Shown: positions 32,161 through 41,955 of the stretch, one piece after another | How positions within the stretch are numbered: position 1 is the stretch's first letter | How the letters are laid out: every line of letters begins with the position of its first letter | Assembly (NCBI RefSeq): GCF_900129755.1 | Contig: NZ_FQWT01000003.1 | Location: 124,001-188,000, forward strand | Origin: Chryseobacterium oranimense | GTDB lineage: Bacteria > Bacteroidota > Bacteroidia > Flavobacteriales > Weeksellaceae | Reading direction: 5' to 3' | Length of the DNA stretch: 64,000 bases | The notes under the pieces: model-generated | Told to the model about the DNA's origin: nothing | Seen by the model: only the letters and a program-made list of their open reading frames with translations | Database searches by the model: none | Program-made: the position numbers and the translations under genes

Positions 32161-33345
32161 TTAATTTGATAAAGGTTTTACTTTGACCTTCTTTCTCTTC
32201 GGTTTTTTCTTTTTTCTGTTGAGATAAATAATGAATCCCGTGATGGGAAGTGATGCGGCAATCATGCCTGCAAAGAGATATAGGATCCTGCCGGTCAGTC
32301 CAAAAATGCTACCCATGTGAAGGTCATAATTCCTCGCTCTTAATGCAGTTCCATATCCGATATTTTTGTTATTATACAACTGATGTTTTAAAATCTGACC
32401 TGAATACTGGTCAAAATTAAACTGTTCATTCTGGTATTGCCTATTGCCATAGGTAACTTCAGCATAATAGGTTCCTTCATCCGTTTTCGGAAAGGTGATA
32501 AGAGCAGATTTCTTATCAGCCAGGCTTTTTTCCACTCTGTTTCCAACTATATCGATAATATTCCCGGGTTTTGAAGATCCTTCGGAAGGAATTGTGCTTT
32601 TGGCTTTCTGATCAGTTTTTGCTTTTCCGTTCAGGGTATTTTTCATCCATTTATCGAAACCTTCAAAATTCCAGATCAATGCGGCATAAACAATAAGAAG
32701 CAAAGGAATAACCGTGTAAAATCCTAAGACATTGTGCATATCATAATTGACTCTTTTCCATTTTGCAGATGTTTTGATGAAAAACATTCCTTTCAAAGCT
32801 TTCTTATTCATCTTCCGGGGAAACCAGATCACCAATCCGGAAACCAGCATAATCATTAGTGTAAGGGTAGAATATCCTGTAATAGTTTTACCTATCTTTT
32901 CTCCCAGTAAAAGCCTGCGGTGAAGGTCCATTACGATCTCAAAAAAATCATTCTTTGCATTTTCCACTTCAAGAACTTTTCCGGTAAAGGGGTCTATATA
33001 AACCCTGTAATAATGGATATAAGTGCCCCAGTAAGTCAAAGCCTGATCGTTCATTTTCAGGGAACGGAATGCATAGCTTCTTGTAGGATCGGAGGATATC
33101 TCTACCCTGCTCACTTTCAGGCTATCCGGCAATGCCTGTTCCGCTTTTGTTTTAAGAACAGAAAACGGAAGCTTTTCCTTTTTAACAGTTTTAACAAAAT
33201 ATTTTTCCGGATTTATGGCATGTTTCAGTTCTTTTTCAAAAGCAAGGATACATCCTGTAACTGCCATTATTACAACTATAAGCCCGGATGTGAGTCCGAG
33301 CCATAGATGTAATTGATATGCTGTCTTTCTCAATACAGAGTTCAT
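32161..33345 (-). CDS. PepSY-domain membrane protein, siderophore-iron reductase-like
   Basis: 394 residues. N-terminal RKTAYQLHLWLGLTSGLIVVIMAVTGCILAFEKEL is the first helix of PepSY-associated membrane proteins, with the conserved HLWLGL. PepSY-like periplasmic loops follow (AEQALPDSLKVSRVEI, YYRVYIDPFTGKVLEVENA), then helices near 145-170, 200-220 and 355-380 and the DLHMGSIFGLTGRILYLFAGM block. Family members such as FpvG reduce ferric siderophores in the periplasm. It is last in the siderophore operon, 2 bp after the TonB receptor, which supports iron release from the siderophore. Confidence 0.82.
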   Translation of the reverse strand: MNSVLRKTAYQLHLWLGLTSGLIVVIMAVTGCILAFEKELKHAINPEKYFVKTVKKEKLPFSVLKTKAEQALPDSLKVSRVEISSDPTRSYAFRSLKMNDQALTYWGTYIHYYRVYIDPFTGKVLEVENAKNDFFEIVMDLHRRLLLGEKIGKTITGYSTLTLMIMLVSGLVIWFPRKMNKKALKGMFFIKTSAKWKRVNYDMHNVLGFYTVIPLLLIVYAALIWNFEGFDKWMKNTLNGKAKTDQKAKSTIPSEGSSKPGNIIDIVGNRVEKSLADKKSALITFPKTDEGTYYAEVTYGNRQYQNEQFNFDQYSGQILKHQLYNNKNIGYGTALRARNYDLHMGSIFGLTGRILYLFAGMIAASLPITGFIIYLNRKKKKPKRKKVKVKPLSN

Positions 33346-33347
33346 GA

Positions 33348-35789
33348 TTAAAATTTAAGGCTGACCTCTGCAACAAAGTTACGGGGCATCTGGGCAACTA
33401 TAACACCCTGTCCTGCAAAATACTGTACATTTCCTAAATTATTCATTTTAAATCCTAATCTGTATCGTTCTTTTTCAAGGGATACGGAAGCATTTATTAA
33501 AGTATAAGCCGGGAAGGTAAACTGTCCGGTAGTAAGGTTATCTACAGTAAACTGCTTCCCTACACGGTTCACACCAAAACCTACCCCAAGACCTGAAAGT
33601 CCCTTGATCGGCAATACGTAGCTCACCCATGAATTGAATACATTCGCAGGCCCTGAAGATGATGGACGGCGGCCTTCTACGTTGGCTGCAGCTCTTACAA
33701 ACTTACTGTCGTTATAAGAATACCCTGCTATAATGTTCAGTCCCTGAATGGGGTTCATGGTGGTTTCAACTTCGAATCCTTTACTTCTCTGTTCTCCGTC
33801 CTGGATCGTTACATTATAGTTTGTTCCGTCTCGGGTCACAACATCTGTTCTTAACATATTATCAACCAGAATATCATAATATCCAACCGTAAAATTTACC
33901 CTGTTTCTCCAAAGATTACCTTTAAATCCTGCTTCCCACTGATTGGATCTCTGCGGCTTGAAATCCCCGCTGTAATCTGAAAGCGGCTGCGCAACCGGAA
34001 CTACATTGCTGAAACCATTCATATAGTTGGCATACGCTGATAAATGCTCTTTTAAAATCTGATAGGATAAACCTAATTTTGGAGACCATGCATTCTGATT
34101 GAATGTTCCTGTACTGATATTCTTAATTAAATCAAGCTGTCCTTTACTTTCATAATGATCGAAGCGTAAACTCAGCAAAGCAACCAAACGTTCCGTAATA
34201 TATACTGCATCAGAAATATAAGCACCATACATATTGCTGGATGCTGTATTTCTTACTAAAGGTGCTGTAGAACTCTGAATTTTTTGTAATGCCAGATCTC
34301 GGGATATATTACCATATGTGCCCGTTACCGGCGGTACTACCGGCGCTGTAGGATTTCTGGGATCAATATAATCAAATACAACAATCGGAGAAAGGTTATT
34401 ATTCTGAGACTGGTTTAAATAATCTAAGCCAACTAGAAGTTTATTTTTAATATTTCCTATCTTGAATTCCCCGTTAAAATTCTGCTGAAAACTGGTAGAT
34501 GCTCCTTCGCCATTCTGCCACTGTACATTACGCTCCAGAAGATTATCCGTAGCTCCTCTCATGAACTGGTACTGGTACAATCCCTCCGTTTTCCTGTAGT
34601 TTCTTGAGATCAAAGTCTGTGAACTCCACTGATCTGAAATTTTGTAATTCACCTCAGCCTTTACGTTGATGGAAGGTGCCTTTAAGCTCATGTCATTATT
34701 GGAATATGATTTTTTCCAGTCGTATCCAAGCTCATCCGGAGTTGTTGCAATAAAGGGTCTGGTCCTCGGTAAAAAGATAATCGGGGTGTTGGTTCCTTCG
34801 TAGGTGTAAATCTGAGCACCAAGACTGAATTTCAGTCTGTCATTCACCTGGTAGCTTAATGTAGGTGCTACAAACATCGATTTTCTGAACTCAGAATCCC
34901 TGAATCCGTTCTGATACTGGTAGGCAGCATTCAAACGGAACAATGTTTTCCTTGAATCCGTAATCGGGCCGTATACATCAGCCGTCACACGGTTCAGGTT
35001 ATAGCTTCCCAAAAGATAAGAAACCTCGCCTCCGAAATAATCTTTAGGTTTTTTCGTCACCACATTCACCAATCCTCCAAAAGAATTCACCGTACCTCCA
35101 TACAAAGTCCCGGAAGGTCCTTTGATGACATCCATCCGTTCAATATCTGCAGGGTCAATTTCCGAGTTGGTGGTTGCGGGAACTCCATCTACCATAGAAA
35201 CCCTGGTTGGGAAACCTCTTAAATTATAATAAAAACTTCCGTCGCCTGCTCTTCCGGCACTTCCCTGCATTTTTACAACTCCCGGAGCATTTTTCAAGGC
35301 CTCAGACACGTCATAAATAAGCTGCTCTTTAAGGATCTGCTGGTTAATGCTTGTGTAGAACTGTGGATTTTCGATGTTTTTCAACGGCATTTTAGAGACG
35401 GAAGTACTGTCTTTATCCAGAAATTTGTTTCTGCTGAAAGCATACACGGTAATTCCCTCAATAACATTATTTTCTACGGAAGAAGTGTAAATTGCCGGAA
35501 TTTCAAAGACATCTTTTTCGATGCGGATCTGCTCCCGCATCAATTCAATATCATTCAGAACCACCTGAAGCGTATATTCTCCCGGTGGCACATTATCAAA
35601 GTAATATTCTCCCGAATTATTGGTTTTTGCCTGATATGGCGTATTTACCAACCTTAAAAGCGCATTCTTTACGGGCACTTTTTCAGACAGCATGATCTTT
35701 CCGTTCACACGTTCATTCTGCTGTGCAGAAACAAAATGTGGAAGGCTGACAAGTAATAAAAGCAATATAGGGGTTTTAAATTTTTTCAT
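33348..35789 (-). CDS. TonB-dependent siderophore receptor
   Basis: 813 residues. Signal peptide ends at FVSAQ. A carboxypeptidase-D regulatory-like domain (~25-105: VNGKIMLSEKVPVKNALLRLVNT) precedes the plug (~135-270: VSEALKNAPGVVKMQG, YYNLRGFPTRVSMVDGVP, ERMDVIKGPSGTLYGG, GGLVNVVTKKP) and a 22-strand type barrel ending in RNFVAEVSLKF. The plug signature matches FhuA/FpvA-type siderophore receptors. It overlaps the preceding adenylating-enzyme gene by 14 bp. It should import the ferric form of the siderophore made by the same operon. Confidence 0.92.
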   Translation of the reverse strand: MKKFKTPILLLLLVSLPHFVSAQQNERVNGKIMLSEKVPVKNALLRLVNTPYQAKTNNSGEYYFDNVPPGEYTLQVVLNDIELMREQIRIEKDVFEIPAIYTSSVENNVIEGITVYAFSRNKFLDKDSTSVSKMPLKNIENPQFYTSINQQILKEQLIYDVSEALKNAPGVVKMQGSAGRAGDGSFYYNLRGFPTRVSMVDGVPATTNSEIDPADIERMDVIKGPSGTLYGGTVNSFGGLVNVVTKKPKDYFGGEVSYLLGSYNLNRVTADVYGPITDSRKTLFRLNAAYQYQNGFRDSEFRKSMFVAPTLSYQVNDRLKFSLGAQIYTYEGTNTPIIFLPRTRPFIATTPDELGYDWKKSYSNNDMSLKAPSINVKAEVNYKISDQWSSQTLISRNYRKTEGLYQYQFMRGATDNLLERNVQWQNGEGASTSFQQNFNGEFKIGNIKNKLLVGLDYLNQSQNNNLSPIVVFDYIDPRNPTAPVVPPVTGTYGNISRDLALQKIQSSTAPLVRNTASSNMYGAYISDAVYITERLVALLSLRFDHYESKGQLDLIKNISTGTFNQNAWSPKLGLSYQILKEHLSAYANYMNGFSNVVPVAQPLSDYSGDFKPQRSNQWEAGFKGNLWRNRVNFTVGYYDILVDNMLRTDVVTRDGTNYNVTIQDGEQRSKGFEVETTMNPIQGLNIIAGYSYNDSKFVRAAANVEGRRPSSSGPANVFNSWVSYVLPIKGLSGLGVGFGVNRVGKQFTVDNLTTGQFTFPAYTLINASVSLEKERYRLGFKMNNLGNVQYFAGQGVIVAQMPRNFVAEVSLKF

Positions 35790-37164
35790 GCTGTAAATTT
35801 TGTAGCAGAGGATAATTGATTTTGCCGTTTTGTGATAATGGAAATGATTCTATGTGTTCGGTGCGTACATACTGCGGATTGATCCGCAGCTTATTCTTAA
35901 TGGTTTCCGTAATGATCTGGGGATCTATCTCTTTGTTGTCATACAGAACAATGATTTTTTTGTCATTGCCGTTCAGACAGACCACTGTATTTCCTTCCAG
36001 CTCATTTTTAAGAATAAATTCTACCTCATCAAGGTTGAGACGAATTCCGAAAAGCTTCATGATGCGCTTGATTCTTCCTGTGATGTAGTATAATCCGTTC
36101 TGCCCTCTTCTGCCCGTGTCTCCTGTATGAAGAAACTTCGGCTGCTCGTAGGTAGACAGATCTTCAAGCTTGTTGGCATAACCTCCGCTGATGCTTGAAT
36201 GTAAGAACAGCAGCTCATCCGTTTCAGGATCGATCTGGAAGCTTCCGCCATATACCGGTGTCCCGATAGAGGTTTCCTCTTCAAGAAGCCCATCTGTGGT
36301 AAGGTAGGCCATTCTTCCGCCTGCTTCGGTTTGTCCGTACTGGGCAAAGAACTGTTTGTCGAATTCATGGCAGTAGCTGAAAATAGTTTTCCTCAGCTCA
36401 GCATTAATGACACCTCCTGTGTGAGTCATGTATCTCAGGCTGGTGCTGTCTTTTCTGAAAAAACCTATTCTGTTCAGGTTTTCATACAGATACGGAACAC
36501 CGCCAAGTGTGCTGTAACCATATTCCTCCATTTCGTCCCAGAAGGCTTTCTGCATAATGTCTTTATCCGTACATACTATTCTTCCCGCCCGCATGCAGTT
36601 GGTGGTAAAAATAGAAAAACCGTACACGAAATTAATCGGTACGTTAAACGGAACGACATCTGTTTCCAGGATCGGCATGTACTGAAGGATGCTGATGGCA
36701 TTCTGATAAAGGTTTTCATCGGAAAGCTTCACCAGCTTCGGAATTCCGGTGGTTCCGGACGTACTCAGCAGGATCTTGATTTCGGGATGAATAACCACTT
36801 CAGATTTATAATCTTTTTTAGCAAAAATTTTCACCGTTTCCGAGAATTCCTTCAGCTCATATCCCTGAACCTCATCTCTGGAGGGATCAAAGATATATTT
36901 CGGGCGGTACTCTGCTTCCAGACGCTCTTTAAACTCAGGGTGAAGTTTCTGTCCCAAAACGGCAATAGCATGGGCCGTCCCGTAAAAATTGAGCAGAACC
37001 TCAACACTGGACAGCTGGTTATCATTGTACAAAAAGATCAATCCTTTCTCTACAGGATTAAGGCCTAAAGACCGGTACAGCGTTCCAACGGGCGTGGTGG
37101 CACCGCTGGAAGCATCTGTAAACAAGAGGGTCTTGTTGGCAATTACATTTTCTAAAATTTTCAT
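35776..37164 (-). CDS. AMP-forming acyl/amino-acid adenylating enzyme, siderophore operon
   Basis: 462 residues of the ANL superfamily. Core motifs: A3 LLSTSGTTGIPKLVKLSDENL (split STSGTTGIPK), A5 FFAQYGQTEAGGRMAYL, A7 FLHTGDTGRR, A8 GRIKRIMKLFGIRLNLDEVE and the A10 catalytic lysine in SQNGKINYPLL. It should activate a carboxylate as acyl-AMP and load it on the carrier protein encoded 4 bp upstream. NRPS-independent siderophore loci normally need no such pair, so it likely adds an acyl or amino-acid group. The substrate cannot be read from sequence by eye. Confidence 0.85.
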   Translation of the reverse strand: MKILENVIANKTLLFTDASSGATTPVGTLYRSLGLNPVEKGLIFLYNDNQLSSVEVLLNFYGTAHAIAVLGQKLHPEFKERLEAEYRPKYIFDPSRDEVQGYELKEFSETVKIFAKKDYKSEVVIHPEIKILLSTSGTTGIPKLVKLSDENLYQNAISILQYMPILETDVVPFNVPINFVYGFSIFTTNCMRAGRIVCTDKDIMQKAFWDEMEEYGYSTLGGVPYLYENLNRIGFFRKDSTSLRYMTHTGGVINAELRKTIFSYCHEFDKQFFAQYGQTEAGGRMAYLTTDGLLEEETSIGTPVYGGSFQIDPETDELLFLHSSISGGYANKLEDLSTYEQPKFLHTGDTGRRGQNGLYYITGRIKRIMKLFGIRLNLDEVEFILKNELEGNTVVCLNGNDKKIIVLYDNKEIDPQIITETIKNKLRINPQYVRTEHIESFPLSQNGKINYPLLQNLQHEKI

Positions 37165-37168
37165 ATAC

Positions 37169-37414
37169 TTAGTTTTCTACGAGTACATCGTATTTTTTCA
37201 TTTTTTCTCGAATCTTCCCGACGGTTCCCATTTCAAGGATGTCGTTGAAGTCAAACTTTACCTGGTAAAACTGTTCCAGGGCTTCTACAATAAGCAGATG
37301 TGACATAGAATCCCATTCAGGGATTTCCTGATAGGTAAGATTTTCATTTACCAGTTCTTTTTTTACAGCGATTGCTGATGCTATAATTTCGTAAAATTCG
37401 TCTGTTGTGTGCAT
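37169..37414 (-). CDS. acyl carrier protein
   Basis: 81 residues. The phosphopantetheine site is IPEWDSMSHLLIVEALE (Ser in DSM, the variant of DSL). The rest fits a four-helix carrier (FNDILEMGTVGKIREKM). It lies between the MATE exporter and the adenylating enzyme (4-bp gap) and is the likely partner of the latter. The carrier would hold an activated acyl group for transfer to the siderophore. Confidence 0.88.
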   Translation of the reverse strand: MHTTDEFYEIIASAIAVKKELVNENLTYQEIPEWDSMSHLLIVEALEQFYQVKFDFNDILEMGTVGKIREKMKKYDVLVEN

Positions 37415-37415
37415 T

Positions 37416-38819
37416 TTAAATTTTTATAGTTTTCCATTTACCATTTTTGAAGATCATTAGGAACAAAACAGCCAGTACAATTTCCGAAGAAACAATGGCA
37501 GTAAATATTCCTTTCAGTTCCCACTGAAGCCTTACCCCAAGCAGATAAGCCAGAGGAAGCTGAATCACATAGAACATGATCATGTAAAGCAGGGTTACCT
37601 GCATAATATTACCGGCAGCATTGAGCGCACGGCTGATCACCATTGTAAAGCCCAATAAAAGATAAGCCATAGACACCACGTGGATGTACTGTACGGCGTA
37701 TTGGGCTACCTCGGCTTCTTTAGTGAAGAAACTCACCACATATCCGGCAGCAAATTGCCAGAATATGGCAACCAATATCAGATAAGTCATATTGATTCCT
37801 CCGGCTCTCCACACCGTTTTTTCTGCACGGTCAGGGTTTCCGGCGCCCAGATTCTGTCCTGTAAGAACGCCTGCGGCATTTCCTATTCCCCAGGCAGGCA
37901 TTGTAGCCACGGAGGCAATTCTCTGAGCGATAATGTATCCTGCAAGTGCCGTAGTCCCGAAGGTTGCGATAATCTTAACCATAATCAGCCAGCTGGAAGC
38001 AGGAACAATATACTGAACCAGGCCTCCCAGGGCGATTTTCATGATTTTCTTAAGCAAAGGCAGATCCATGCGAAATTTCATCAGAATATTGACACTTGTT
38101 TTGCGGGTAAGAAGAATAAAGAACTGATATAAAACCGCCAGCAAACGTGACAGAACGGTGGAATAAGCCAGTCCCATCAATCCGTAAGCAGGAATAAAAC
38201 CCAATCCGAAAACAAGAATTACGGCAAATACCATACTTGAGATATGGCAAAGCCACAGGGACTTCATCGCAAGATCGGCATCTCCGGCACCCCTGAACAG
38301 CCCGTTGATGGACAGGCGCAGAATCACCAGACCGATGCTTAAAAAGACCAGTCTGGAAAAAAGAAGACCATTTTCAACGATTCCTGTATCAAATCCAAGA
38401 AAGCTGATGATTTCTCCTGCGAAAATGAATGACAGACCACCGATCAGTAAAGCAAATGCAGAAGCCAGCAATATGATGTAGTGGGCAGTTCTTCCCATGC
38501 CTTCCTGATCCTTTTCTCCGGCTCTTCTTGCCGTCAGTGTTGCTGCAGCTATACCCAAACCAATGGCAATGGCATTGGCAAAATTGATATAGTTATCAGC
38601 AATTCCTACAAGACCGAGAACCTTATCTCCCAGTTTTGCTATAATTAAAAGATTGATACTGACAAAAGCAGATTCCATCACCAGTTCCATGACCATAGGA
38701 ATCGCCAGGCTGAAGATAGAACGGTTAATGCTTCCTGAAGTGAGCTCCGATTTTCTCCCCGTCATCGCTCCGTACGCAAATACAGAACCTTCCTTTACAA
38801 GATGCAGAAGCTTTCTCAT
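37416..38819 (-). CDS. MATE-family exporter, probably siderophore export
   Basis: 467 residues with twelve helices. FSLAIPMVMELVMESAFVSINLLIIAKLGDKVLGLVGIADN and TARRAGEKDQEGMGRTAHY are typical MATE/NorM blocks; the second half has GIGNAAGVLTGQNLGAGNPDRAEKTVWRAG. It overlaps the upstream IucA/IucC gene by 4 bp and is 1 bp from the carrier-protein gene. The embedded position points to export of the finished siderophore by cation antiport. Confidence 0.9.
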   Translation of the reverse strand: MRKLLHLVKEGSVFAYGAMTGRKSELTSGSINRSIFSLAIPMVMELVMESAFVSINLLIIAKLGDKVLGLVGIADNYINFANAIAIGLGIAAATLTARRAGEKDQEGMGRTAHYIILLASAFALLIGGLSFIFAGEIISFLGFDTGIVENGLLFSRLVFLSIGLVILRLSINGLFRGAGDADLAMKSLWLCHISSMVFAVILVFGLGFIPAYGLMGLAYSTVLSRLLAVLYQFFILLTRKTSVNILMKFRMDLPLLKKIMKIALGGLVQYIVPASSWLIMVKIIATFGTTALAGYIIAQRIASVATMPAWGIGNAAGVLTGQNLGAGNPDRAEKTVWRAGGINMTYLILVAIFWQFAAGYVVSFFTKEAEVAQYAVQYIHVVSMAYLLLGFTMVISRALNAAGNIMQVTLLYMIMFYVIQLPLAYLLGVRLQWELKGIFTAIVSSEIVLAVLFLMIFKNGKWKTIKI

Positions 38820-40630
38820 ACTGCTTCTACAGGGTTTTTATTAGCAATCTGAAACAGAGGATTCGGCAATGCACCATCCTTTTTTGGAATGGCAAATGCT
38901 TTGTTTTCACTGTAACCTCCATTTTTCAGGCGCAGACTGTTGATGTAAAATCTTTTGAATGCAGGAACATACAGGTCATATTTTTCATAACGCTCATTCA
39001 GATGGGGATTATGATTTTTATAATTCTCTATACATTCATGAACAAGGGTCCAGAAGGTCTCTTCCTCAAGGCCTGAATACGTATGCAGAACATTGGATAG
39101 ATATCTGAAAAATGCATCAAAAACGCCCAAAAGAATTGACAACGGAACATTTTCCTTGTTGGAAGACTGGATCAGTCCGTCTGCCAGATGATCGGGAAGT
39201 TTTTCCCTTGCTTCTGTGGTCAGCACAATATCATCCACAAAATCTTTGATCACAATTCTCTGCGGTACTCCGTTTTTCAGGACCACCATGATGTTTTCTC
39301 CGTGAGGTGTTACACAAAGAGAATGGGTATAATAAATGTGAAGAAGCGGGGTAAGATAAGCGTCCAGATAATCTTTGATCCACTGTTGAATACTGATTCC
39401 TGCCTGTTCTGCAAAAGCCTGTACCAAAGGAACTCCGCTCTGATCTACAAAAAGAAGGGAAGCCATGGTGAACATTTCTTCGTCTTCTTTTAAATATTGA
39501 CAGGCACTTTCACGCCATAAAGCTCCAAGGAATTCATTGTACTGGTATGGAACGCCGGTAATTTCACTGTACTGAGGGTGCAGGTAAGCAATAGAAGCTT
39601 CTTCTCCTAAAAATATCGTTCCTTTTGTTTCCAGATAGGAATCGTCTTTGATGAGTCCTTTTACCCAGTCTGTAATGGCCGGAGCGATTTTCATCTGCTT
39701 AGGCGACAGTCCCCTGATGTTTCCTGTGCTTAGAATGGAAACCGCTGTTTTCAAATATCTTTTTTCAGGATGATCCATATTAAACAAAGTTCTGATACTC
39801 TGTTGAGGGCTGTAGGTATCACTTCCTTCCCCTAGGAGCATTAAAATACCGGATGCAATATCTCCTGCAAAATGAATTTTCAGCTTATTTTCCCACTGCC
39901 AAGGGTGCACCGGAATCAGATTATAATCCTGAACAGATTTTCCTGCATCAGTAAGTTTTTGCTGAAACTCTTCAAACAGGTTATCCCCCATTTCGGAACG
40001 GTAAAATCCTTCCTGATCGATATGTTTCAGCGATTGGAAAGCTGACCTGTCGTTATGTGCCGCAAGCCACAAAACTTTTAAGTCCTGTCCTGCTTCCGGA
40101 GCAAATTTTTCAAGATCGGCAGGGGAAAATCCTAATCTGCTTTTATTGACGATCACCCACGGATGGCCTGTCATCTGATGCTCTACTGTCTGGTAGTTGC
40201 TTAATGCAAGCTGTTTTGAAGACATTACCCCTCTGGATAAGATCAGTGCATCACAATATAAAGTATGAAGCAATTCTTCAGTATACCGGGCTAATGTATT
40301 GGCATCCAGATCAAATATAATCTGCATTTCAAGAAAGAACCTGGCGATATCTAGTGTTGAGGTTTTTACACCGTTCTCGAGCTTTTCAATACTGTCTTTA
40401 TCAATATGCCAGTAATCCATCATTCTTTCCTGTCCGCGGAAACTGTATTTGATATTTTTAACTCCGGTTTCAAGTTTAAATACGGTAAATCCGGATTCAT
40501 CCTGAAGTACGGGAATCGGTTTCAGCCTTTCTTCATGCATCAGTTCTGCAATGGTCTTAGCCATAAGATCCCTGTTGGCCTGCAGCCAGATTTTCTGGCT
40601 GATGGTTGTATTATTTAAAGTGGTGTTCAT
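38816..40630 (-). CDS. IucA/IucC-family siderophore synthetase (stand-alone)
   Basis: 604 residues, the normal length. Motifs include MTGHPWVIVNKSRLGFSP, LIPVHPWQWENKL, STGNIRGLSPK preceded by SIRTLFNMDHPEKRYLKTAVSIL, and the C-terminal FhuF-like-transporter domain region (CVTPHGENIMVVLKNGVPQRIVIKDF). Enzymes of this family use ATP to join carboxylates (citrate, succinyl arms) to amines or hydroxylamines. Together with the fused copy at 41948 the locus has two, as in aerobactin, schizokinen and rhizobactin loci. Confidence 0.93.
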   Translation of the reverse strand: MNTTLNNTTISQKIWLQANRDLMAKTIAELMHEERLKPIPVLQDESGFTVFKLETGVKNIKYSFRGQERMMDYWHIDKDSIEKLENGVKTSTLDIARFFLEMQIIFDLDANTLARYTEELLHTLYCDALILSRGVMSSKQLALSNYQTVEHQMTGHPWVIVNKSRLGFSPADLEKFAPEAGQDLKVLWLAAHNDRSAFQSLKHIDQEGFYRSEMGDNLFEEFQQKLTDAGKSVQDYNLIPVHPWQWENKLKIHFAGDIASGILMLLGEGSDTYSPQQSIRTLFNMDHPEKRYLKTAVSILSTGNIRGLSPKQMKIAPAITDWVKGLIKDDSYLETKGTIFLGEEASIAYLHPQYSEITGVPYQYNEFLGALWRESACQYLKEDEEMFTMASLLFVDQSGVPLVQAFAEQAGISIQQWIKDYLDAYLTPLLHIYYTHSLCVTPHGENIMVVLKNGVPQRIVIKDFVDDIVLTTEAREKLPDHLADGLIQSSNKENVPLSILLGVFDAFFRYLSNVLHTYSGLEEETFWTLVHECIENYKNHNPHLNERYEKYDLYVPAFKRFYINSLRLKNGGYSENKAFAIPKKDGALPNPLFQIANKNPVEAV

Positions 40631-40638
40631 TGTTCTAA

Positions 40639-41955
40639 TTATATTTTAGCAGTGGGCATTACAGCATGTTTTTCTACGTCAAAATCCTGGAAAGCAATTT
40701 TCTTTTCGATCTTGTAATATTCTCTTCCCAAAATATCATTGATGATATAGGAATTACGGTAGGCTGCCATTCCAAGGTCGGTAGAAATGTAGCTGTGGGT
40801 GTGCACTTCTGCATGAAGAACATAAATTTCACTGCCGTTATGATCTATAGAATAATTCCTGTTTACGGCAAACAAACCGCCTGAATCTCTTTTAATTCTG
40901 TCCTGAATATTCTTCAGGAAAGCAGGCTCTTGGTAACGGTAACCTGTTCCTACCACCAGGTAATCCGCTTCCTGTTCGTATGGAACTTCCTGCTCAAGTT
41001 GGGTGAATTCAAGGATTAAGTAGTCTGGATTGCTGTTATCTACCCTATCCAATTGACTGTTTGGAATAATGGTCAGTTTAGGATCCGCGTTATCAATATT
41101 CAGGTCATAGATGAAATCATAAATCTGGTTGATCAGATCATAATTGATTCCTTTAAACTGTGCCTGCTGCTTGCTCAGAATTGTCTTTCTTGCCGACTCT
41201 GTTCTGCCGTAGAAATAATCTACATAATCAGGAGAAGTAAGCTCTAAGGTCAGCTTTGAATATTCCATCGGGAAAAACCGATCCGGACGTGAATACCAGC
41301 CTAACCGGGTATCTTCGTTACGACTCTGTAATAAATCATAGAAAACCTCCGCAGCACTCTGTCCTGAACCGATCACGGCAATTTTCTTACCCTGGACTAA
41401 AAGTTCTTCCTTGCGGTATAAATAAGAACTTGTATGAAGGATACGTGAATCTTCTTTCGGAATAAACGAAGGAATATGAGGCTGGGTCCCTGTTCCAAGG
41501 ATCAGTCTTTCTGTTCTGAAAACTTCTGTTTCCTTGGTTTTGGTGTGAATGGTTGTAATCAAATACAATCCGTCTTCATACACAATATCAACAACCTGTG
41601 TGGAGAAACGGCATTGTGGTAATTGGCTCACGACCCATTGACAGTAACGGTTGTATTCTTTACGCGGAATGAAAAAATCTTCCCTGATAAAAAATTTGTA
41701 CAGCCTGTTGGTTTCTTTCAGGTAGTTCAGAAGGCTTAGAGGATTTGTAGGATCTGCCATGGATACACAGTCGCACAAGAAAGGTGTCTGTAAGGTTACA
41801 TGATCGATCATCAATCCCGGATGCCAGTCGAAGCCGTCTCTCTGGTCAAGGAAAAGTGTTTTTAATTCAGAAATCGGATTGGATAAAGCGGCAAGTCCCA
41901 GATTGAAAGGGCCAATACCTATTCCGATCACGTTATATATATTTTCGTTATTCAT
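40639..41955 (-). CDS. FAD-dependent N-monooxygenase (lysine N6-/diamine N-hydroxylase, IucD/AlcA type)
   Basis: 438 residues from the ATG at 41955, which overlaps the upstream stop by 8 bp; a TTG three codons earlier is less likely. FAD site IGIGIGPFNLGLAAL, NADPH site IAVIGSGQSAAEVFYDLL, and the family tail motif YLVVGTGYRYQEPAFL are clear. It hydroxylates the terminal amine of lysine, ornithine or a diamine such as cadaverine, the first step to a hydroxamate. With a PLP decarboxylase in the same operon the substrate is probably a diamine. Confidence 0.92.
   Translation of the reverse strand: MNNENIYNVIGIGIGPFNLGLAALSNPISELKTLFLDQRDGFDWHPGLMIDHVTLQTPFLCDCVSMADPTNPLSLLNYLKETNRLYKFFIREDFFIPRKEYNRYCQWVVSQLPQCRFSTQVVDIVYEDGLYLITTIHTKTKETEVFRTERLILGTGTQPHIPSFIPKEDSRILHTSSYLYRKEELLVQGKKIAVIGSGQSAAEVFYDLLQSRNEDTRLGWYSRPDRFFPMEYSKLTLELTSPDYVDYFYGRTESARKTILSKQQAQFKGINYDLINQIYDFIYDLNIDNADPKLTIIPNSQLDRVDNSNPDYLILEFTQLEQEVPYEQEADYLVVGTGYRYQEPAFLKNIQDRIKRDSGGLFAVNRNYSIDHNGSEIYVLHAEVHTHSYISTDLGMAAYRNSYIINDILGREYYKIEKKIAFQDFDVEKHAVMPTAKI

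Noticed and set aside
36331..37068. 245-codon rightward frame opposite the adenylating enzyme
   Set aside because: All catalytic motifs are on the other strand; this frame shows no domain pattern.
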